Assembly: GCF_042852765.1 (NCBI RefSeq)
Contig: NZ_AP031414.1
DNA length: 64,000 bases
Source of the DNA: Schaedlerella glycyrrhizinilytica_A
GTDB lineage: Bacteria; Bacillota; Clostridia; Lachnospirales; Lachnospiraceae
Reading direction: 5' to 3' (one strand)
Both the position numbers and the translations under genes were made by a program. A model generated the notes under the pieces. That model did no database searches. It was not told where the DNA came from and was given only the letters and a program-made list of their open reading frames with translations. Below are positions 1 to 8,042 of the stretch, in pieces (position 1 is the first letter of the stretch; every line of letters starts with the position of its first letter).

Positions 1-476
1 TTATCCAGTCCATAAGCAAGCGCTGCTGCCGTAGGCTCGTTGATGATACGTTTTACATCCAGACCTGCGATCTTACCTGCATCTTTTGTTGCCTGACGCT
101 GTGCGTCATTGAAATATGCCGGAACAGTGATCACTGCCTCTGTTACTTTCTCTCCAAGGTATCCCTCTGCGTCTGCTTTCAGTTTCTGAAGAATCATTGC
201 AGAAATCTCCTGCGGAGAATATTTCTTATCGTCAATGCTTACTTTGTAGTCAGATCCCATCTCTCTTTTGATGGAAGAAATCGTCTTGTCTGCGTTTGTC
301 ACTGCCTGACGTTTTGCCGGTTCTCCGACAAGACGCTCACCTGTCTTCGTAAATGCAACAACAGACGGTGTTGTTCTTGCCCCTTCTGTATTCGCGATAA
401 CGGTTGGCTGTCCACCTTCCATTACGGCTACACAACTGTTCGTTGTACCCAAATCAATACCAATGATTTTTCCCAT
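1..476 (-). CDS. dnaK: Chaperone DnaK (Hsp70), N-terminal part; cut by window edge
   Basis: ATP-dependent cytosolic Hsp70 chaperone that works with DnaJ and GrpE in protein folding. Only the first 158 or so residues are visible. They begin MGKIIGIDLGTTNSCVAV, the phosphate-1 loop of the actin-like nucleotide-binding domain, and run through the conserved VPAYFNDAQRQATKDAG and NEPTAAALAYG segments. An AGGAGG-type ribosome site sits directly upstream of the ATG at 476. It is the third gene of hrcA-grpE-dnaK, 84 bases after grpE, and is expected to share their CIRCE-controlled promoter. The remainder, and any dnaJ, lies outside the window. Identification is secure. Confidence 0.97.
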   Translation of the reverse strand, partial: MGKIIGIDLGTTNSCVAVMEGGQPTVIANTEGARTTPSVVAFTKTGERLVGEPAKRQAVTNADKTISSIKREMGSDYKVSIDDKKYSPQEISAMILQKLKADAEGYLGEKVTEAVITVPAYFNDAQRQATKDAGKIAGLDVKRIINEPTAAALAYGLD

Positions 477-560
477 GATTTTCTCCTCCTAAATTGATTT
501 ATTCTGCGCTTTCCCGGTTCTTCCGGACTGTTTTCCAATCCGTTCTCCGGTCAATTGCTG

Positions 561-1235
561 TTAATTTGCTACTTTTACCATACTGTGTCTCACAACACTG
601 TCGCGGTACATATATCCTTTCTGGAATTCTTCCACAATGATATTCTCTCCGACTTCTTCATCTTCCACATGCATCACCGCATTATGGAAATCCGGATCAA
701 ACTCGTTGCCAACCGCCTCGATCGGTTTCACACCGATTCCCTCCAGTGTCGTCATCAGCTGTTTGTAAATCTGCTCCATTCCTTTTACGAACGGATCTTC
801 TTTCTCCTCTTCGGTCACAGCCCCGAGCCCACGCTCAAAGTTGTCTACAACCGGAAGGATCTTATCTATGACATCTTTCGCTCCAACCTCGTACATCTGG
901 GACTTCTCGCGATCAGTACGTTTGCGGAAGTTATCAAACTCTGCCATCTGTCTTGTCAGACGATCTGTCAGTTCTTCGATTTTCTCATCCTTTTTGTCTT
1001 TTTTCTTTTTCTTGCCGAAAAAAGACTTGCCGGATTCTTTCTCATCTCCCTCGTCATCTTTCTCTGCCTCTTCGGAAGCTTCCGCTTCTTCGGTGCATGT
1101 TTCAGACTGATCCATGTCTTTGGCCGTCTCCTCCGCTTCTTCCTGCGGATGCTCGGCAGCGTCTTTCGCCGCTTTCGCTTTTGCTTCTTCCACTGCTTCT
1201 TTTATCATATCTTCTTTACTCATATTCTCCGCCAC
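561..1235 (-). CDS. grpE: Nucleotide exchange factor GrpE
   Basis: Cytosolic co-chaperone that promotes ADP release from DnaK. The 224-residue protein has an unusually charged N-terminal third: a run of Glu/Ala followed by a Lys-rich patch (KKKKKDKKDEK). This is followed by the long coiled coil starting near DRLTRQMAEFDNFRKRTDRE and the C-terminal beta domain ending VRHSMVKVAN, the usual GrpE terminus. It is slightly longer than a typical GrpE (about 190-200) because of the acidic head, which is probably disordered. It lies 15 bases downstream of hrcA in the heat-shock operon. Confidence 0.95.
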   Translation of the reverse strand: MAENMSKEDMIKEAVEEAKAKAAKDAAEHPQEEAEETAKDMDQSETCTEEAEASEEAEKDDEGDEKESGKSFFGKKKKKDKKDEKIEELTDRLTRQMAEFDNFRKRTDREKSQMYEVGAKDVIDKILPVVDNFERGLGAVTEEEKEDPFVKGMEQIYKQLMTTLEGIGVKPIEAVGNEFDPDFHNAVMHVEDEEVGENIIVEEFQKGYMYRDSVVRHSMVKVAN

Positions 1236-1250
1236 CAGCTATTCAACCTC

Positions 1251-2300
1251 CTATTCTTTTGAATCTTTATAATAGATCGCGTCCAACTCATTCTGCAAAG
1301 TCTTCAGCGTTCTCATCACATGTTCATAATCCATCCGCTTCGGTCCGATAATACCGATGGTTCCTTTCATGCCCTCACCGAGTTCATACGTTGCTGTCAC
1401 AACACTGCAGTCTTTCATCGTCTTCACCGGTGTCTCGTCACCGATGTAAACTTGGATTCCATGACTGTCTTCGCTGGAAAGGGTCTCGCTGACCAATTCT
1501 GCAAGCTGCTGTTTTTCCTCAAAAGCACTGATGATCTCCTGTGCGCTCTGCTTGTCGCTCAATTCCGGATATTTGAAAATATTCGTCGCGCCGCTTGTAT
1601 AAATCTCCATATCTTCATCCACATGGATCGTCTCTGCAACTGCATCCAGTACATTGCTGATCACCTGACTGTGGATCCCTGCCTGCTCTTTTAATCTTGC
1701 GATCAGACCGAGATTGATCTCCTCGATCGACATACCGTTCAATGTCGTATTCAGCAGCATATTCAACTTCAAAAGTGTCTCACTGCCGAGTTCTTCATTC
1801 ACATCGATGATCTTGTTTTTGATCACATTACCGCCCATCACGATAACTGCTATGATCTGCTCTTCATTTACCTGAGACAGCTGGATAAACTTCAATGTAT
1901 TCTTCCGGTTGATCGGAGCAGAAACCATCGTCGCATAATTCGTATTGGCTGCCAGTACTTTTGCCGCCTGCTTCAGGACTTTGTCTACTTTGTCCGTCTT
2001 CTCCAGCATCGTACTTTTCAGTTCTTCCAGTTCCTGTTCTTTCTCTTCCATCAGCATATCCACATAGAGACGATAGCCTTTGTCTGAAGGAATCCGTCCT
2101 GCCGAAGTATGAGGCTGGAAAATATACCCCAGATCTTCCAGATCCGCCATCTCATTACGGATCGTGGCAGAACTCAAATTCAAATCCGTTGATTTTGAAA
2201 GAGTTCTGGAACCAACCGGTTCGCCCGTCTCCAGATAATTCTGGATGATCGCTTTCAATATAGTATGTTTTCTTTCACTCAATTCCATACCGGCTGTCAT
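1251..2300 (-). CDS. hrcA: Heat-inducible transcription repressor HrcA
   Basis: Repressor of class I heat-shock genes; it binds CIRCE operators and needs GroEL for activity. The 349-residue protein has an N-terminal winged helix (MELSERKHTILKAIIQNYLE, GSRTLSK, SSATIRNEMADLEDLGY) and a C-terminal GAF-like/dimerisation region. The reading frame is open further upstream, but I chose the ATG at 2300 because AAAGGAGGAACC precedes it by the proper distance; an internal ATG at 2288 gives the more usual MELSERK start. The CIRCE operator lies about 60 bases upstream, so the gene should be autoregulated. Confidence 0.95.
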   Translation of the reverse strand: MTAGMELSERKHTILKAIIQNYLETGEPVGSRTLSKSTDLNLSSATIRNEMADLEDLGYIFQPHTSAGRIPSDKGYRLYVDMLMEEKEQELEELKSTMLEKTDKVDKVLKQAAKVLAANTNYATMVSAPINRKNTLKFIQLSQVNEEQIIAVIVMGGNVIKNKIIDVNEELGSETLLKLNMLLNTTLNGMSIEEINLGLIARLKEQAGIHSQVISNVLDAVAETIHVDEDMEIYTSGATNIFKYPELSDKQSAQEIISAFEEKQQLAELVSETLSSEDSHGIQVYIGDETPVKTMKDCSVVTATYELGEGMKGTIGIIGPKRMDYEHVMRTLKTLQNELDAIYYKDSKE

Positions 2301-2358
2301 TGGTTCCTCCTTTCTTTCCATATACTGTTGAAATCAGCATCACTTGAATTTTTCTTTA

Positions 2359-2385
2359 TTAGCACTCCTTTGTTTTGAGTGCTAA
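2359..2385 (-). promoter_or_regulatory. CIRCE operator (HrcA binding site)
   Basis: Perfect inverted repeat TTAGCACTC - 9 bases - GAGTGCTAA, identical to the CIRCE consensus. It lies just downstream of the -10 box of the hrcA promoter and upstream of the hrcA ribosome site, the normal place for HrcA repression of hrcA-grpE-dnaK. Confidence 0.97.
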
Positions 2386-2400
2386 CACCTTACATGTATT

Positions 2401-2429
2401 AAGATAGCACCTCACTTTCTATTTGTCAA
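2401..2429 (-). promoter_or_regulatory. Sigma-A type promoter of hrcA-grpE-dnaK
   Basis: On the minus strand, TTGACA (2424-2429), a 17-base spacer and TATCTT (2401-2406). CIRCE follows 15 bases downstream of the -10 box, covering the expected transcription start. Confidence 0.85.
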
Positions 2430-2535
2430 CACCGTTTCTTTTATTTTATCAGCTTTTTTATATATGTTGAATTTTTTTCTAAAACAGCGTAACATAGAGT
2501 CCGTGAATGAGACAAAATAACAGGAGGCTTTTTTC

Positions 2536-3075
2536 ATGAAAAAATTATTGGAATTATACTGCACATTTTTTCGCATCGGCGGTCTGACCTTTGGCGGCGG
2601 CATGGCAATGCTCCCGATGCTGAAACGTGAAATTGTTGAAAAATACGGCTGGGCGACCGAAGAAGAACTTTTAGATATTTATGCCATCGGTCAGTGTACC
2701 CCAGGTGTGATCGCAGTCAACACATCCACCTACATCGGCTATCAGCAAGGAAAACTCGTCGGCAGTATCTTCGCCACACTCGGAATGATCTCTCCGTCAC
2801 TGATCATCATTACCCTGATCGCATCTATATTAAAGGAATTTATGGCTCTTCCGATCGTTCTCCATGCGCTTGCCGGTATCCGTATCACAGTTTGCGCCCT
2901 GATGCTCAATACCGTGTTTTCTCTGATGAAAAGCGGGATCAAAGACAAACTCGGCGTTTTACTGTTTTTGTTCGGATTTTTACTCGCCACGTTCACTCCG
3001 ATCCCGACGATCCTGCTCGTTGTGTGCGCCGCTGTCATCGGAATTTTTGTCAAACTTAGAAAGGAGCGCGTATAA
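2536..3075 (+). CDS. Chromate transporter family protein, first subunit
   Basis: Integral membrane protein of the CHR (chromate ion transporter) family, 179 residues, with the signature FRIGGLTFGGGMAMLPMLKRE near the N terminus and IGQCTPGVIAVNTSTYIGY following. It corresponds to one half of a full-length ChrA; the second half is the next gene two bases downstream. Such short pairs are believed to function as a heterodimer. The physiological substrate in an anaerobe is unproven; chromate export is only the family label. A CAGGAGG ribosome site precedes the ATG. Confidence 0.88.
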   Translation: MKKLLELYCTFFRIGGLTFGGGMAMLPMLKREIVEKYGWATEEELLDIYAIGQCTPGVIAVNTSTYIGYQQGKLVGSIFATLGMISPSLIIITLIASILKEFMALPIVLHALAGIRITVCALMLNTVFSLMKSGIKDKLGVLLFLFGFLLATFTPIPTILLVVCAAVIGIFVKLRKERV

Positions 3076-3077
3076 AG

Positions 3078-3632
3078 ATGATATTTTTACAGCTTTTCTA
3101 TGAATTTTTTAAGATCGGTCTCTTTGCGGTCGGAGGCGGGATGGCAACGATCCCTTTTTTAATGGATCTGACCAGCCGATACTCGTGGTTTACGATGGCA
3201 GATCTTACGAATATGATCGCCGTCAGCGAAAGCACTCCCGGACCGATCGGCATCAATATGGCAACTTACGCCGGATTTAATGCCGCCGGAATCCCCGGCG
3301 CTCTCTGCGCGACACTCAGCCTTGTTTTACCGGCATGGATCATCATTATCCTGATCGCGAAATTTATGTCCAGTTTCAGTGAAAATAAATATGTAAAAGG
3401 CGCCTTTTACGGGATCCGCCCGATGATCGCCGCATTGATCGGCTATGCAGTCTGGCAGATCGCAGTCATCACATTTGCGGATACAAGCGGTCCCACTATT
3501 CTTTTTCATTATGACGCCATCGTGATCTGCACATTGCTGCTTCTTCTTTTTCAGTGGAAGCCGTGCAAAAAGATCCATCCGATTTTCTGGATCGCCTGCG
3601 GTGCAGTTCTCGGAATCATTCTGAAATTATAG
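3078..3632 (+). CDS. Chromate transporter family protein, second subunit
   Basis: Membrane protein of 184 residues, paralogous to the preceding gene, with the matching family signature (FKIGLFAVGGGMATIPFLMDL, then VSESTPGPIGINMATYAGF). It starts two bases after the first subunit stops, so translation is probably coupled. Its TAG stop codon (3630-3632) is also the first three bases of the dispersed palindromic repeat that fills the space to hemW. Confidence 0.88.
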   Translation: MIFLQLFYEFFKIGLFAVGGGMATIPFLMDLTSRYSWFTMADLTNMIAVSESTPGPIGINMATYAGFNAAGIPGALCATLSLVLPAWIIIILIAKFMSSFSENKYVKGAFYGIRPMIAALIGYAVWQIAVITFADTSGPTILFHYDAIVICTLLLLLFQWKPCKKIHPIFWIACGAVLGIILKL

Positions 3633-3907
3633 CGTCGGTGTACAAGGGGGAAAACGGTCGATGAAGAGCAAATCTAAACCTCTTTGTTGTTACTTTCACT
3701 CCGCGTACGTCTCTGTACGCGTCGTTCAAGTGCCTAAAAGAGGCTTAGATTTGTCTCTTCTCGACTCACCGACCTCAACCGCCGATAATTCGGTGATTTT
3801 CAAGGCAGACGATTGAAGCGTACTGGACGTACGCTGATTGAGGATAACGCTAAAAATCACCGAAATTACGCGGTTTGAGGCGTGTTTCCCCTTGTACATC
3901 GACGCTA
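3630..3907. repeat. Dispersed palindromic element, long copy (A)
   Basis: A 278-base non-coding element bounded by inverted ends: TAGCGTCGGTGTACAAGGGG on the left, and on the right a sequence whose complement begins TAGCGTCGATGTACAAGGGG. Inside are nested inverted repeats: CAAATCTAAACCTCTTT against AAGAGGCTTAGATTTG; and ACCGCCGATAATTCGGTGAT against the complement of ATCACCGAAATTACGCGGT, with a further CGTAC-rich palindrome between. Related copies lie at 22089, 24963, 31394 and 32211. The layout resembles a MITE or REP-type element. It separates the convergent chromate transporter and hemW genes. Confidence 0.85.
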
Positions 3908-3915
3908 AAATATTC

Positions 3916-5118
3916 TTATAAAAGAAACTGTTCAAACACATAATTGCTGATGTCCACTCCGCGAGCTGTGAGGAAGATCCGGTCTTCCTCACATTTCAGC
4001 AGTTCTTGCTTTTCCAACGTCTGAATGACATCACCGTAAACCATTTCCACTGTTTTTCCAAATGTATTCCGAAAATCACTTCGACAAATCCCTGCCGCCA
4101 TCCGAAGTCCCAGAAACATAAATTCCTCCATCTCGTCTTCCTGCGTCAGCCGCTCTTCTTCCCTAACAATATGGCTGCCGTTCTGTACAGCGTTTTGATA
4201 CGCTGCATAGTCGGAAAGATTCTGAAATCGTCGGTTTTCAATCAACGAAGATGCTCCCAGTCCAAGACCGAGATATTCCGTCCGGCGCCAATATCCGATA
4301 TTATGACGGCATTCATATCCCTCTTTTGCATAATTGGAAATCTCATAACGCGAATATCCATATTCTTTTAAGATCTCTTCCGTCTCCTCATAAATCCTGC
4401 GCTCACTTTCTTCATCCGGAAGAGGGAGTCGTTTCCATCCATCGATTCCGTCCGGATCTGCTTCCGCTCCTTGTGATCTCTTCCCTTTACTTTCTTCTCC
4501 ATACCACGCATAAAACGGGGTTCCCTCTTCCACGATCAGGCTGTATGCCGAAATATGCTCCGGAGAAAGGTCTGCCACCTTACGAAGCGTCCGCTCCCAG
4601 CTCTTTACACTCTGCCCTGGGATCGCCGAGATCAGATCCACATTCAGATTGAAAAACCCTTTCTCCCGCAAAAGCCGGTACGTATCCAGAAATTCTTCAT
4701 ATGTGTGGATCCGTCCAAGCATTTTCAACTCCCTGTTTTCCGCTGACTGCAGACCGATACTCACCCGGTTGATCCCCACACGCTTCCATGTCTCCGCCTT
4801 TTCTGCCGTCACAGTGCCCGGATTTGCCTCGATCGTGATCTCCGCATCTTCTTCGATCCGAAAGTTCTCCCGCAACGCACGGAAGATCCGTTCGATCTGC
4901 TCCGCCGATAAAATAGACGGAGTTCCTCCTCCTAAAAAAATCGTTGTCACACGGTACTCTTTATATGATTCTTTTGCCTGTTGGATCTCACAGACCAACG
5001 TTTCCACATATTCCTGCCGCCAAGCTGCGTCTGCGTTCCAGGAGAGGAAATCACAATAAGCGCATTTTCTCACACAAAACGGAATGTGGACATATAATTC
5101 CAATACCTTTTTCTCCAT
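3916..5118 (-). CDS. hemW: Heme chaperone HemW (HemN-like radical SAM protein)
   Basis: Radical SAM protein of the HemN/HemW family, 400 residues, probably heme handling rather than coproporphyrinogen oxidation. The cluster-binding motif is CVRKCAYCDF near residue 16, followed by FLGGGTPS, ANPGT and the C-terminal HemN domain. The spacing CxxxCxYC and the direct start at the catalytic domain match HemW, not HemN. The start is the ATG at 5118, with AAGGAGAACGAGG in front; the open frame upstream runs through the terminator and is not used. It follows lepA, a common gene pair in Firmicutes, but a hairpin separates them. Confidence 0.9.
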   Translation of the reverse strand: MEKKVLELYVHIPFCVRKCAYCDFLSWNADAAWRQEYVETLVCEIQQAKESYKEYRVTTIFLGGGTPSILSAEQIERIFRALRENFRIEEDAEITIEANPGTVTAEKAETWKRVGINRVSIGLQSAENRELKMLGRIHTYEEFLDTYRLLREKGFFNLNVDLISAIPGQSVKSWERTLRKVADLSPEHISAYSLIVEEGTPFYAWYGEESKGKRSQGAEADPDGIDGWKRLPLPDEESERRIYEETEEILKEYGYSRYEISNYAKEGYECRHNIGYWRRTEYLGLGLGASSLIENRRFQNLSDYAAYQNAVQNGSHIVREEERLTQEDEMEEFMFLGLRMAAGICRSDFRNTFGKTVEMVYGDVIQTLEKQELLKCEEDRIFLTARGVDISNYVFEQFLL

Positions 5119-5134
5119 CCTCGTTCTCCTTTTG

Positions 5135-5171
5135 AAAAAGACTGCGGCAATCTTTGTCCCGCAGTCTTTTT
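5135..5171 (-). terminator. Intrinsic terminator between lepA and hemW
   Basis: Perfect hairpin: stem AAAAAGACTGCGG / CCGCAGTCTTTTT with an 11-base loop. It sits after lepA and ends at the hemW ribosome site, so it would end or attenuate read-through from the com-holA-lepA operon into hemW. Confidence 0.75.
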
Positions 5172-5222
5172 CTTTTGATCGCCGGCAAGAGCAATATCCT
5201 GCCGCTCTCATTTCTGATCTCT

Positions 5223-7037
5223 CTAATTGTCATCCAGTTTCAATACACTCATAAATGCTTTCTGCGGAATTTCCACATTTCCGACCTGACGCATCCGCTT
5301 TTTTCCCTCTTTCTGCTTCTCTAATAATTTCTTCTTACGGGAAATATCGCCGCCGTAACATTTGGCAAGGACGTCTTTGCGCATTGCTTTCACCGTCTCT
5401 CGTGCAATGATCTTACTTCCGATCGCCGCCTGGATCGGAATCTCGAACAACTGCCTCGGAATTTCCTGTTTCAGCTTTTCACACATCTTTCTTCCGCGCT
5501 CATACGCCGTCGCACTGTGTACGATAAAGGACAGCGCGTCCACTTCCTCCCGATTGATCAGGATATCCAGCTTCACGAGATCCGACTGCTCATAACCCAG
5601 CAGTTCATAATCAAATGACGCATAGCCTCTGGAACGGGATTTCAACGCGTCAAAGAAATCATAAATGATCTCGTTGAGCGGAAGATGATAATGAAGCACG
5701 GCTCTCGTCTCCTCAATATATTCCATTCCCTGATAGACGCCCCGGCGCTCCTGACACAGATCCATGATCGCTCCGATAAACTCCGATGTCACCATGATCT
5801 CCGCTTTCACAACCGGTTCTTCCATATATTCGATCTCGGACGGATCCGGAAGATTCGTCGGGTTCGTCAGTTCAATGATCTCCCCGTCTGTCTTATGCAC
5901 TTTGTATATAACGCTCGGCGCAGTCGTCACGAGATCCAGATTGTATTCCCGCTCCAACCGTTCCTGAATGATCTCCAGATGCAAAAGTCCCAGAAATCCA
6001 CAACGGAAGCCGAATCCGAGCGCGATGGACGTCTCTGCTTCAAACTGCAGCGCCGCATCATTTAACTGCAGCTTTTCCAGCGCATCCCGCAGATCCGGAT
6101 ACTTTGCGCCGTCCGCCGGATACATTCCGCAATATACCATCGGATTGACTTTTTTATATCCCGGAAGCGGAGCCTCACACGGACGCTGCGCATCTGTCAC
6201 CGTATCTCCTACCCGGGTATCTTTTACATTCTTCAGACTGGCCGTAAAATATCCAACCATTCCCGCGCTTAATTCGTCACAGGGAATAAACTGTCCCGCA
6301 CCGAAATATCCGACCTCGACCACATCTGCTTTCGCGCCTGTCGCCATCATCAGGATCTGCGATCCTTTGCGGATCGTCCCCTCCATCAGACGGCAGAATA
6401 CGATCACTCCTTTGTACGGATCATACACCGAATCGAAGATCAACGCCTGAAGCGGCGCTTTTTCATCCCCCGTCGGAGCCGGGATCTGATGTACGATCGC
6501 CTCCAATACGTCCTCAACGTTCAGTCCGGTTTTCGCAGAGATCAGCGGCGCTTCCTCCGCGTCCAGCCCGATCACATCTTCAATCTCTTCTTTGACACGT
6601 TCCGGATCGGCGCTCGGAAGATCCACTTTGTTGATCACCGGCATCACGTCCAGATCATGATCTAGCGCCAGATAGACATTCGCCAGCGTCTGCGCTTCCA
6701 CCCCCTGCGCGGCGTCAACCACAAGGATCGCTCCGTCGCATGCCGCAAGGCTTCGGGACACCTCATAGTTAAAATCCACATGCCCCGGTGTATCGATCAA
6801 ATTGAAAATGTATTCTTCTCCGTCTTTTGCTTTGTAAACGGTACGGACAGCCTGAGATTTGATCGTGATCCCGCGTTCTCTCTCCAGATCCATATTATCG
6901 AGCACCTGCGACTGCATCTCACGGCTTGTCAACAGTCCCGTCTTCTCAATGATCCGGTCTGCCAACGTCGATTTTCCGTGATCGATATGTGCAATGATAC
7001 AAAAATTTCTGATTTTACTCTGATCTATTCCTGACAC
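5223..7037 (-). CDS. lepA: Elongation factor 4 (LepA)
   Basis: Ribosome-binding translational GTPase, 604 residues, the normal length. G motifs are intact: AHIDHGKSTLADR (G1), RGITIKSQ (G2), DTPGHVDF (G3) and NKVDLPSAD (G4). The LepA-specific C-terminal domain ends with the diagnostic LAKCYGGDISRKKKLLEKQK and VGNVEIPQKAFMSVLK. LepA affects ribosome progression or assembly under stress. It is the last gene of the comEA-to-lepA operon, 14 bases after holA. Confidence 0.97.
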   Translation of the reverse strand: MSGIDQSKIRNFCIIAHIDHGKSTLADRIIEKTGLLTSREMQSQVLDNMDLERERGITIKSQAVRTVYKAKDGEEYIFNLIDTPGHVDFNYEVSRSLAACDGAILVVDAAQGVEAQTLANVYLALDHDLDVMPVINKVDLPSADPERVKEEIEDVIGLDAEEAPLISAKTGLNVEDVLEAIVHQIPAPTGDEKAPLQALIFDSVYDPYKGVIVFCRLMEGTIRKGSQILMMATGAKADVVEVGYFGAGQFIPCDELSAGMVGYFTASLKNVKDTRVGDTVTDAQRPCEAPLPGYKKVNPMVYCGMYPADGAKYPDLRDALEKLQLNDAALQFEAETSIALGFGFRCGFLGLLHLEIIQERLEREYNLDLVTTAPSVIYKVHKTDGEIIELTNPTNLPDPSEIEYMEEPVVKAEIMVTSEFIGAIMDLCQERRGVYQGMEYIEETRAVLHYHLPLNEIIYDFFDALKSRSRGYASFDYELLGYEQSDLVKLDILINREEVDALSFIVHSATAYERGRKMCEKLKQEIPRQLFEIPIQAAIGSKIIARETVKAMRKDVLAKCYGGDISRKKKLLEKQKEGKKRMRQVGNVEIPQKAFMSVLKLDDN

Positions 7038-7051
7038 TTCTCTTCCTCCAA

Positions 7052-8032
7052 CTAACCATTTGAATATTTTACGATAAACAGCTCCACTGCCAGATGATCG
7101 GTCAAAAGACCTGTTTTCACCCTCTGCTCGATCTCCGCGCCATCTTCCAGGATCTCCCGCAGTTCGCTTGTCTTAAAGACTTTTGCCTGATCCATATATT
7201 TCCCGGCTGCAAACGGGTGAAGTCCTGCTTTTGATGCGATCTCTTTCCGGTTATACCCTTTTTTCATCAGACCTTTTACCTGAAACAGATTCCGGTACTG
7301 CCGCATCATCAAAAATAAGATCCGCATCGGCGGTTCTTTCAATGCAAGCAGTTCATAATACAGATCCAGCGCTTTCTTCTGCTTTTTCTCCGCCACAGCA
7401 TTGACCATCTCAAAAATATGATTGGAGATCTGTGTGACACAGACTGCGTCAATATCTTCTCTCGCGATCACGTCACGTCCCAATGTGTAGCAAAAGATCT
7501 TTTCCAGTTCTTTCGTGATATTCTCCATATCCGTTCCGACTTTTTCCAGAAAATAGATCACATCACACTCCGTGATCTTCTTTCCCTCCCGCTGGATACA
7601 GCCGGCAGTCCAACGCTTCAAAGTCGCCTCATCCTGAAAGTTCATCTCCACGACGCTGCCCTTTGCTTTCACGGCTTTGAACAGTTTGCTTCGCTTGTCC
7701 ACCTCTGTTTCGATAAAGAGAAAACACGTTGTCTCCGGAAGATCTTTGATATAATCTGCCAGATCTGCCCCGGCACTTTTAAAAAGTCCGGTATTCTCAA
7801 ATACGATCAATCTGCGTTCCGCGAAGAACGGAAGTGTCTCCGCAAGGTCGATCACCTCTTTTAAGTTGATCCCTTTTCCCTCGTAATACGCATAATTCAT
7901 CGTATCGTCTTCTCCGAGGAGCGCTTTTGTGATCCGCTCCTTATACTGCCGTTTCAGATAATTCTCTTCCCCATAGAGAAGATATGCCTGTTTTAATTTT
8001 CCCGTTTTTAAGTCTTCATTCAAATTTTTCAT
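7052..8032 (-). CDS. holA: DNA polymerase III delta subunit (HolA)
   Basis: Clamp-loader delta subunit, 326 residues, which opens the DnaN sliding clamp. The N-terminal Walker-A-like region is degenerate, LLYGEENYLKRQY, as usual for delta. The AAA+ fold continues through TCFLFIETEVDKRSKLFKAVK and the C-terminal collar domain contains MRQYRNLFQVKGLMKKGYNRKEIASKAGLHPFAAGKY. It lies between comEC and lepA with 10-14 base gaps, the conserved comEC-holA arrangement of Firmicutes. Confidence 0.93.
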   Translation of the reverse strand: MKNLNEDLKTGKLKQAYLLYGEENYLKRQYKERITKALLGEDDTMNYAYYEGKGINLKEVIDLAETLPFFAERRLIVFENTGLFKSAGADLADYIKDLPETTCFLFIETEVDKRSKLFKAVKAKGSVVEMNFQDEATLKRWTAGCIQREGKKITECDVIYFLEKVGTDMENITKELEKIFCYTLGRDVIAREDIDAVCVTQISNHIFEMVNAVAEKKQKKALDLYYELLALKEPPMRILFLMMRQYRNLFQVKGLMKKGYNRKEIASKAGLHPFAAGKYMDQAKVFKTSELREILEDGAEIEQRVKTGLLTDHLAVELFIVKYSNG

Positions 8033-8042
8033 AGCGTTACTA

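Noticed and set aside
3630..3907. CRISPR-like array
   Set aside because: The repeats are inverted and nested, not regularly spaced direct repeats; no cas genes in the window.
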